Shown here: piece after piece, positions 39,601-64,000 of the stretch
Layout: each line of letters opens with the position of its first letter
How positions within the stretch are numbered: the stretch's first letter is position 1
DNA from: Rhynochetos jubatus
Lineage: Eukaryota > Chordata > Aves > Eurypygiformes > Rhynochetidae
Length of the DNA: 64,000 nucleotides
Direction: 5' to 3'
Assembly: GCA_027574665.1 (NCBI GenBank)
Contig: CM050648.1
Span: 42,069,700 to 42,133,699 of the forward strand
Program-made: the position numbers and the translations under genes
The notes under the pieces: generated by a model
What the model was told of the DNA's origin: nothing
The model's database searches: none
What the model saw: the letters and a program-made list of their open reading frames with translations, nothing else

Positions 39601-42600
39601 CTACCATGTGCCCTTCTTTTTGTTTCAGGAGAGAGAGAATAAAATACTGCAATTGGAAAAGCAACTTGATGAACAGTCGGGGAGGCTGTTGGCTCTGGGA
39701 AGTCCAAATTCAGACATACTGACTATGGAAAGTAACATGGAACCAGGTAGGAATCCAATCTGAATGTTCAAAGTTCAATTCACTTTTGATACTGTGTATA
39801 ACCAAGCGAACTTTTCTTTTGCCTGCAGATCTTATGAACAAGACGATGAAGAGAGCCAACGAAGGATTGCAGAAGCAATGCAAAGAGAAAGAAGAGGTAG
39901 CTCTTGCTTAGTATTTAATAAATCTGGGGTTAACAGGCCTAAACTGTGGTGTGGATCAGTGCTTAAAGATCTGCACTGTAGGTAAAAGCATGAAGATTCC
40001 TGAAGATAGGTGACAAGTTTACAAAAAAGCCCTAATTGTGGATGCCTTTTGCCAGAAATTGTCTGTATTCTGGCTTTAGTTTGTAAAGGCATCTGCTGCT
40101 GTAACAAGTCACACAGTGAACACGATGTGAGTTGGAAGTAGGGAATTTATATTGGAATTTGTCGTAAGCATCGCTGCCATGGGCTCAGAGCTTTCCTTCC
40201 TGAAATGCTGCCTGTTCGTGCACAGGGGAGGAGTTACAGAATCTCCTGTAACGCCTTACAGTTTAGATCTAGAGCCAAAATAGCACCTTAAGCCAGTCTT
40301 TTCTGTAAGTACTAAACTCCGCTATCCCCTCACGCTTGAGTCGAGGGTAATGTCTGTTCTTCACACCAACAAGATCCCCATGCTCTAAATAGCATATAGA
40401 GGTGGAAATTATGAGCTTCAGGCCGTGTTATGGGAAAACAAATACTAATTACTTTTAGGTATGCATTTTTAGTCTATACCTTGAATGAACATCTTGTAAG
40501 GCTACAATTAGTTTTTGTGTTGAAGTGTTTAAACTTCTTTTTAAAGAGGATGGGGAGGAGGAAAGAGACAAGCCTTGCTCCTTTCGCTAAGAACAAACAC
40601 GAGTAGGGCTTGGAGAAATAGTTCCAGCTGGTTCCAACAAACCATGTAAAAAGAAAGAACTTTCCATGGAGAAAGTGTGCTCCAAAGATAATGTTTTCCT
40701 TAACAAGTTTAATGTCTTGTGTTATGGCCCTGGCATTTGTTTTCCACTCCTGTTCTTGAGAGCTCTACATCATTTTCCATTTCTGATATCCATTTCAAAT
40801 TTGGATGAACGTTTGGCTCCTATGCTTGATATGAGGATACAATATTGATTGTTCTGTGTAGCTAGGAAGTGCTAGAATGATGGGATTGTTGCCTGGCAAT
40901 AACTGAAGTGAGAGCAGTTTAAAGCAGTTGGTTCCATCAGTGTCTTTCTGCTGCTTTGCTTCACGTAGCTGTATGTGCGGTGGGTAATCCGCTACTTGTT
41001 TTCTTCCCATTCAGCCATTAAACGTGGGTGAAGGGCGGGCGGTTTTTTAGCATTCTAGGTATTTTCCCTCCAGCCTTGTAGAAGTAAATTAAGGATGTAA
41101 CTAATTTTGCTGGTTCAGAGTTTCTTTTCCCTCTCAAGACTTAATGCATCAATATTCCCAACAGAAAGGTGAGGTCTTCTGTTGTAACAGTGCTGTAGTT
41201 CATTATATGAATAGAGTTAATGAGACAAGAATGTTCTTTCAACTACCTTTACTGAAATGGAGCAGACTGTTCCAGAAATAGCTTAGTCTGTGCTGCTGTT
41301 CTATGATTGACAGGTCTGTGTAAATCCAGTAGCTTCAGCACAATAACCCTTGAATGTTCCAACTGTATTTTATCACCAGAAATGATGGGTTTGGGGCATA
41401 GGAGGTCGAGAGTAGCAGACTTCATCTTCATTGCTTTGATCTTGCAGTTTGCACTGCTCAGCATTAATGAAAAATGCTCACAGTGTCTGAGTTGTAGTCA
41501 TAAACAAAATCAGTATAAAACATGCTGTGTTGATCTTCCCTGTGTTATGGGTTTTATTTTCAGCTTATAAAATCTCTGAAGTTTAAAATACAGAAATTAA
41601 ACGGAACACTGCTAGAAGCTAACGAAGGCTACAGGAAAATGGCAGAAGAGAACAGTCAGCTGAAGCATACAGTCATGCTCAAGGTTTGGCAACAATTTAA
41701 AAGCAACTATAATATGGCTTGTATCTATAGTTACACTGGATGTTTCTGCATCTTTGTACGTGTAGAAACATCGTTTGGTCTTAGTAATTTCTTTCGATGT
41801 TGGCATTTTTCCTGTCCCTAACTTCCCGAATTGTGAAAACACAAGAGCTCAGAGCCCTTGTCTTTCACTCCTTGACTTTGCATCTTGTAAGACAGGACTA
41901 ATTTTTCAACTTAAATGATGGACTCTGTCAATAGTGTAACTGTGCTGGTGACTTGCTAATCTAAAGATGCCACGAATTATTGTCAAGCAAAGGAAACACT
42001 GCTCAGCACTCTAGTAATGAGGTGTTGGTGGGCAAGGTGTCGGTGCACAAATGGCTTTAAAGCTACACTGACACTCCTGCGGAGGTGGCCAAGCTGGACG
42101 AGAGATTTGGGTGGGTAAACTACTTAATACTGCAGTAGAAAGCAGGGACTTCATGAAGCTGACAGCATCTCACCTCGGATATCACCTAGATTCCCAAATT
42201 AAAAAATGAAAATTTTGAATCTTGATGCTTCATTTATGCCTCATTTGTAATCTGCAAACGAAGCAAGGCAGGTGTAAGGCTGCTTAGCGGTGTGTTTCTT
42301 TGAACACTAAAGTACCTTCTGCATGCTTTTTAGTTGAAGTCTGAGACTGAAAATTATTCATACTGAACTTTCTTTCTTAACTGGTTCCAAGACATAGGAA
42401 GGTGACTTTTTGTTAACCGCAAGAACTGGAGAGCATCTCAGAGTCTGCGTTCTGCCCACTCAAAGCGTTTATTCAGTCCCGGTTAGGAGGCTCATGACCA
42501 TAAGAGTATTGCTTTAACCAGTTTTGCATTCAGTAATCGCAGGTTAGGACAGGAAAGCCTTCTTCACTTGGTTTCTAGAATAGCAGCAGTGCTTTGCATA

Positions 42601-43128
42601 GCACGGGTAAGCTTTTCAGCATCAGCTTCTTAGTCAGACTTGGTCTCTAACTAGATCCGGTGGCTCTGTCATTTGCTGTTCTCTAAATGACATCCAAGTA
42701 ATTCAGAAGAAATGGGTATCAAATAGCCATTTGGTAGGCATAGGAATAACAAGGGTGTTTACTGGTGTAGTGAAACAATCTGAAACGGAAAATAAACTAC
42801 ATGAAAAAGACCTCGGAGTGTTCACATACCTAATATGGCCTTCTCCTCACAGGATCAAGAAATTAATAGTCTTCAGGACTGGGCTAAACGTGTCCTTGAG
42901 CTTGAAGAAACAGTGTCTTCCCTGCAAAAAGAACTTGATGAACGGAATAAGCATCTGTCTGCTGAGGAGCCAAAACAACATAAACCCAAGAGAGGTTTGT
43001 TGGCCAACCTGAAATCCACAGTAGCAGCCACTGCTAGTAGCCCTCTTGGTAAAGGCTGGGGGAAGTATGAAGTTGCTTCATCCTCTTCAAGAAAGCAAGT
43101 ACTGTTGGCTCATAAAGCAAAAAATTAA
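21662..43128 (+). CDS. Kinesin-6 motor protein, KIF20A/KIF20B-like, 18 coding exons
   Basis: Plus-end microtubule motor of the kinesin-6 (MKLP2/MPP1) family; relatives act at the central spindle and in cytokinesis. Coding exons: 21662-21793, 22949-23023, 25719-25838, 26747-26885, 26984-27168, 28645-28741, 29229-29423, 29504-29615, 31247-31318, 33382-33528, 34145-34310, 35763-35933, 36562-36701, 37867-38032, 39629-39746, 39829-39896, 41564-41683, 42853-43128. Every junction keeps phase, giving 832 residues (human KIF20A about 890, KIF20B about 1820). Residues 50-58 KVFLRVRPF open the motor; P-loop GVTNAGKT 144-151; the family's large loop-6 insertion about 180-275; switch I NEQSSRSH 346-353; switch II DLAGSE 381-386; motor end about 480; neck and coiled coil about 538-760; basic tail with KRGLLANLK near 790. 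The start has context agcaccATGG and comes 17 bases after an acceptor. Introns are GT-AG except intron 13 (GC-AG). The motor mixes KIF20A- and KIF20B-like residues; length and tail favour KIF20A. It lies between RPS20 and LYN, which is not where human KIF20A or KIF20B lies, so I give no symbol. No inactivating change is seen. Confidence 0.9.
22723..22755 (+). repeat. Interrupted G run in kinesin intron 1
   Basis: Seventeen G, one A, eleven G, one C, three G. Can form G-quadruplexes and is a likely site of sequencing or assembly length error. Confidence 0.85.
24548..24742 (+). mobile_element. CR1 LINE 3' end in kinesin intron 2
   Basis: Sense CR1 of about 195 bp from 'cttcctggagagggtggtga' to the terminal 'gaaccattccgtgattctat'. 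Confidence 0.94.
28993..29022 (+). repeat. G-rich/GT low-complexity tract in kinesin intron 6
   Basis: Eleven G, then tgggtgtgtgt, then seven G, about 200 bases before exon 7. G-quadruplex-prone. Confidence 0.75.
32393..32480 (+). ncRNA. Imperfect 88-bp palindrome, possible hairpin RNA, in kinesin intron 9
   Basis: The left arm (32393-32434) and the reverse complement of the right arm (about 32440-32480) share the perfect block atcatagcctttcaca. Further matching blocks follow toward a loop of only a few bases, with one G-U position and a small internal bulge. A transcript would fold into one long hairpin of precursor-microRNA size on the kinesin sense strand. The alternative is a small MITE-like DNA transposon remnant; the flanking agatcata duplication on the left side is not a clear target-site duplication. 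No known microRNA or transposon name comes to mind. Confidence 0.4.
33097..33170 (-). mobile_element. CR1 LINE 3' end, short, in kinesin intron 9
   Basis: Antisense CR1 end of about 75 bp with 'gtaggggttggaagggacct' and 'ccctgccagagcaggatca'. The block 'agagcaggatca' places it in the same subfamily as the copies at 19334 and 47386. Confidence 0.85.
35183..35298 (-). mobile_element. CR1 LINE 3' end, short, in kinesin intron 11
   Basis: Antisense CR1 end of about 115 bp. The first part appears internally rearranged: 'tgaatcacagaaaggtccct' is followed by 'taacccaaaccttaaagacc' and then the standard 'gtgggcagggacaccctcca'. Confidence 0.88.
36702..37866 (+). other. Kinesin intron 13, GC-AG type
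   Basis: The donor reads ...TGGAG/gcaagt and the acceptor ctccccag/CAACCGC. Joining them restores a serine codon (AG+C) and the heptad-rich reading frame. No GT donor nearby does so. GC-AG introns are a minority class spliced by the major spliceosome. The donor matches the consensus at every other position (AG/GCAAGT), as expected for this class. Confidence 0.8.
36753..36793 (+). repeat. AT/TATG microsatellite-like tract
   Basis: Short degenerate run (atatgtttatatctatacatatatgtatgtatgt) at the start of kinesin intron 13. Confidence 0.6.
38102..38224 (+). other. Possible alternative last exon of the kinesin gene
   Basis: A strong polypyrimidine tract and acceptor (gtttttcctccacag, ending 38101) lie 69 bases after exon 14. 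Reading on in the phase left by exon 14 gives 40 codons and then TAG (38222-38224). Used as a terminal exon, it would give a motor plus short coiled coil of about 679 residues, without the tail. No aataaa follows closely and there is no good donor inside, so it may be a decoy acceptor. The main model skips it. Confidence 0.3.
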
Positions 43129-43720
43129 TATTTAATCTAACTGTGCAATTACTGGACTTTTTTATACTGTTGGTAGCTTTTTCTCACTCTCAGATGCCAT
43201 CTTCACTGTCAAGTTAACTGGCGCAGAAATGTTTAATATAGGATGTTTTTAATTGAATGGGTGTTGAATTTAGATCTATGTAAGTTGAAGTCTAAACTTG
43301 TGCTTTTACTGTTGATATAGGGCTGTGATTTGAGAAATACATGTAATTTTACTTCTGGAGTAACTGCTATCATGGTGGTCTACTGACAAATGATTCACGC
43401 AAAGTGGGATGTTCCTCATCTGCTGCTCGTTACCTTCATAAATTAAGTATTTAACTTCATTGCTGATTCCTAGAAACCAGGTGGCTTGTCAGCTTAATCT
43501 CAAGTAGTTAAAATGCTTTGGTTCTTCAGTTAACATTCTGGCTTTGACCTGGAGACTGCCATCTGGGGGCCAAACTGAGCCAATTGCTAAAGAGGTAACA
43601 AAATGAGGTCTTATCTGGCTCCTTGGCATTTTTTAGCTCACTTGGCTTTGCAAAGGAACTCGTTTTAATATAATTTCCATTTCCACTAAGAATACTCATT
43701 AAATGCAGAAAAATCTGTAT

Positions 43721-43726
43721 AATAAA
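43721..43726 (+). terminator. Kinesin gene polyadenylation signal
   Basis: Canonical aataaa about 590 bases after the stop codon at 43126-43128, giving a 3' UTR of about 0.6 kb. Confidence 0.75.
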
Positions 43727-43745
43727 ATTTCCCATTGCTAAATCA

Positions 43746-45114
43746 AGCTCTGATTGCTCATTTCATAAAGGTGAGAAAATGAGTGAAATCAAGGTAAAAG
43801 AAGGTCACAAACTTGCAGGCCAAGTGATCATAGAGGTTGACATATGATGGCCTTGAGTTGAAAGCAGCACAGCCCTGGTTATATCACTTACCTTTATCTA
43901 GTGACTGAAGGAAGGAGACCAGAGCATGACAGAGCTTGAAACAGCTTGCTTAGAGCCATCTCAGTCAGCGAGGGTGAGAGTTCCTCCTATCTACCCTGCA
44001 AACACTGTGCCTCCAAGTGCTGGAGGATTGCTTTAGAACACGGCAGAACCTGTAAGTCAATGGGGTCGATTGGCCCCTGTGATGCTCTTCCTCTGTGATG
44101 CTGTTCCTCGTAGTCCAAGGGGCCCCGGTTGGGAGCAGGAACCTTGGCTTCCTTGTGGAGACAGCAGGTGGTGCAACCTTCCTGCTTCCCTGGTGAGAGA
44201 ACTTCTTCCAGGTCTTTAGAGTTTGGGGTCGGTCTGTGCAAATGCAGCCGTACGTCACCACGCTGTCTTTAACCAGGCTGGCGACGTAGCACTTGAGTCA
44301 GTGCTATTCTGTCTCAAGCGGTTGCTGTTAAACGTAGGTTATCCGGCTACAGTAGTTTGAAAGACCTATAATCCCTCCAGGGTAGAATTTCTAAAACGTT
44401 ACTCTACTCTCACACAAACTAGTCCAGCTGTTTAAAAAACATTTTGGTGTAGCGATACAACACGCTGAGCGTTGTTGCTCCCTTGAATAAGAAAGCTGTT
44501 ACGTATAAATGGCCGCAACAGCAGCAATATTCAAACAGGAGCTTAAAAATTCATCAGGACAGGCTACTGCTGGAAACTGTCTATAATCCCATTTCAAGCG
44601 ATCCGGTGCTACACCCTGACACTCTCGCCCTTGTCCGAGGTCGTATGTTATCAAGTTTGTGTGACACTAACTATAACCTATTCCTACTCCCCAGATCTCT
44701 TTGGCTGGCTACAGGAGAGGGTTTGAAAGGCAAGGTTACGTTATCTTAAGCTTTCCCCTTAAACTAAAATGAAGCCTGTAGTGAAGTACTGACCCATTCT
44801 TAACTATAAAGTTTTCCAAAGAGTTCGATGGGCTGCATTGCTATGACATTAAAGACTTTTGAGAAGCTGTTTTAAAGGACAGCTGAGGACTGACTTCCTT
44901 TCTTCCTGCTCTCCAGACAAAAAAACCAAACCCTAACATGGGTGCAGAAATTGCTGGTCCGGTCCTTTCCAGCTTCTCAAAGCTGAAGGGGTATAAAGAA
45001 AGCTGATTCTGCTAATCTTGTAAGCAGGGATGAACAGCTGTTCCCCATGAAGCTACTACTGTGGGTACAACATCAGGCCATTTGTTTTATCTCAGATTAC
45101 TACTGTACAACTTG
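43746..45114. other. Convergent intergenic spacer between kinesin and LYN
   Basis: About 1.4 kb between the two poly(A) sites. The overlapping minus-strand frames 43965-44261 and 43987-44241 have no domain. No repeat recognised. Confidence 0.5.
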
Positions 45115-46546
45115 CTTCAGATTAAGTGTTTATTAAAATTAAAAATCACCATACAATAGAAACTATTTACATATTTAACTGCTTAAATGGCACAGTTGGA
45201 CCGGAGGAAGCCAATGGGGAGGAAAAAAAAGCAATGACTATTTATGCTGCTGAACTTCAGCCGCAGGCACACGGAAGCTTTAAGGAAAGGGGTTTGAGCC
45301 TCTGCAAAGTACCATTTGCCTAAATAACTGGTCTGAGGGGTGGCAAAGATGTACAGGGTTTCGGTTGCAAGAACCACTCTCACTTTAAAAGAAGTAATTA
45401 TGCTGTAGTTACGTTGCAATTGCATTAGCTCAGCAGGTTCTGGTAAGTAATTGGATAGAACAAGTCAACAGGCGGAGCTTTAGCAAACCGTGTTCACTTT
45501 TATGAATTAGATGTATCTACTGAGTAACAAACCTACCGTGTCGCTGCAATGTCACTCCATGCCCTGTGGCATATAACCACAAACTGGTTTTGCTAGCGCT
45601 AGAGCCAGTTTTAGCTTCAAAACAGATTTGAGGTTAGTTGATTAAAGCAGCAAAAATATAAGGAATATTCTTGAATAATCACAGAGGATTAAAAATTAAG
45701 ATTAAAATATTTTCACTGGTAATGGTCTCAGGGACTGCAATGAAAGTATTAACCTCCTTCAAAATCCTGTGCTTTCCCACGGGCTCCAGGTGATGCCTCT
45801 GGCCTTGTGGGAAGCCGAAGGCTGGACATGGAGCTAGGTGTGCTGCCGCTTCTGCCCGCACGTGTGTTCGTATTGCTCTGCTCTGTGCGATGCTTGGAAA
45901 CAGAGTTTATATTTGGTACGAGGAATACAGCAGTAAAACAGAACCTTCTTCGGTGTCAAGAATCACATACAGACGCCTTCCTTCATGGAAACCACGGCAC
46001 GGTTTAGAAAGTCTCACGAGAGGCGACAGTACTTCAGACACTCGTGAAATAACAAGGATATAAAAATAACTTTCACGACAGGCTGTATTGCAAGAAAGAT
46101 GTTAAGAACGTCATCGCGTCTGAAATCTGTAAGTTCTCCTTTGTGACTTTTTCTTTTGAAAATGGCTGTTCAGGCATCTTCTTGCCCCTTTTTAAAGGTC
46201 TCCTTGTAATGCGCTGCATGACTTAGAGCCTAAGAAGACGGCGTCGAACTGTACCGCTGCACAATGACTTGCCTTCCTTCTCCCTCCCCTCCCAAAAAGC
46301 CCGCTTGCTTTGGGATGTTTCTGCAGATGCAAGACAAAGCATTTAAGGAAAACTTCAAGCTTTAGAGGAATGGTTTTAACCAAATAAAAACATCGTTATT
46401 TCTTTGCAGAATTACTCTTTCCTTCAGCATTTCAGCTCCCACAATCAGTTAAGACATCCAAACTCATGAAGTGATTGGTTGGAGCAGTCTGTCCAAATAA
46501 TAGTCTGTGCCAACGAGTCACGGCGATAGAAAAAGTGTCCTGTGTT
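45115..46546 (-). other. LYN: LYN 3' untranslated region (inferred)
   Basis: Sequence between the LYN stop codon (46547-46549) and the inferred poly(A) site. Open frames here are short and without domains. Extent is inferred from the single canonical poly(A) signal. Confidence 0.5.
45129..45134 (-). terminator. Probable LYN polyadenylation signal
   Basis: tttatt on the plus strand is aataaa on the LYN strand, about 1.4 kb downstream of the LYN stop codon. It is the first well placed canonical signal I found. Upstream variants could be used as well. Confidence 0.55.

Positions 46547-64000
<17,454 letters not shown>

Noticed and set aside
21662..43128. Kinesin as a decayed pseudogene
   Set aside because: All 18 exons are open, all splice sites are usable, phases agree and the motor motifs are intact.

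Overview
This is a vertebrate, almost certainly bird, nuclear genome segment. CR1 LINE fragments with the typical avian 3' end occur at least sixteen times, two LTR-like elements are of avian type, exons are small and separated by GT-AG introns, and the recognisable genes (RPS20, LYN) read as bird orthologues. It is not bacterial, and operons, ribosome binding sites and CRISPR do not apply. The longest open frames are mostly artefacts of CpG islands, CR1 copies or a simple repeat; the real genes were rebuilt exon by exon from homology and splice sites.

Layout. (1) Positions 1-14500 hold no gene I can support: intergenic DNA with an ERV-like fragment at the left edge, several CR1 pieces, an old CR1-like LINE relic (about 12838-13660) and a 32-base G run. 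(2) 14540-17850: CpG-island promoter with a TATA box and pyrimidine-rich start, then the complete four-exon RPS20 gene (+), whose second intron carries the C/D-box snoRNA SNORD54. (3) 17850-20520: spacer with a CR1 copy and a probable solo LTR. (4) 20520-43745: CpG island with CCAAT and E2F-like sites, followed by a complete kinesin-6 motor gene (+). Its 18 coding exons keep frame throughout and encode 832 residues closest to the KIF20A/KIF20B family. (5) 43745-45115: short convergent spacer. (6) 45115-64000: the 3' half of LYN on the minus strand: 3' UTR, then coding exons of 203, 132, 154 and 77 bp for the C-terminal part of the tyrosine kinase domain. The rest of LYN lies beyond the right edge.

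How it fits together. LYN and RPS20 are neighbours facing each other in human 8q12.1, so the block is an old syntenic one. The item that stands out is the intact KIF20-type kinesin between them: as far as I recall, no protein-coding gene sits there in human, and human KIF20A and KIF20B are on other chromosomes (5q31 and 10q23). The gene keeps all motor motifs, an open frame and a proliferation-type promoter, so it looks functional: either a third KIF20-like paralogue or a relocated family member. RPS20 and SNORD54 serve ribosome production, LYN serves membrane-proximal signalling; I see no functional link between the three loci.
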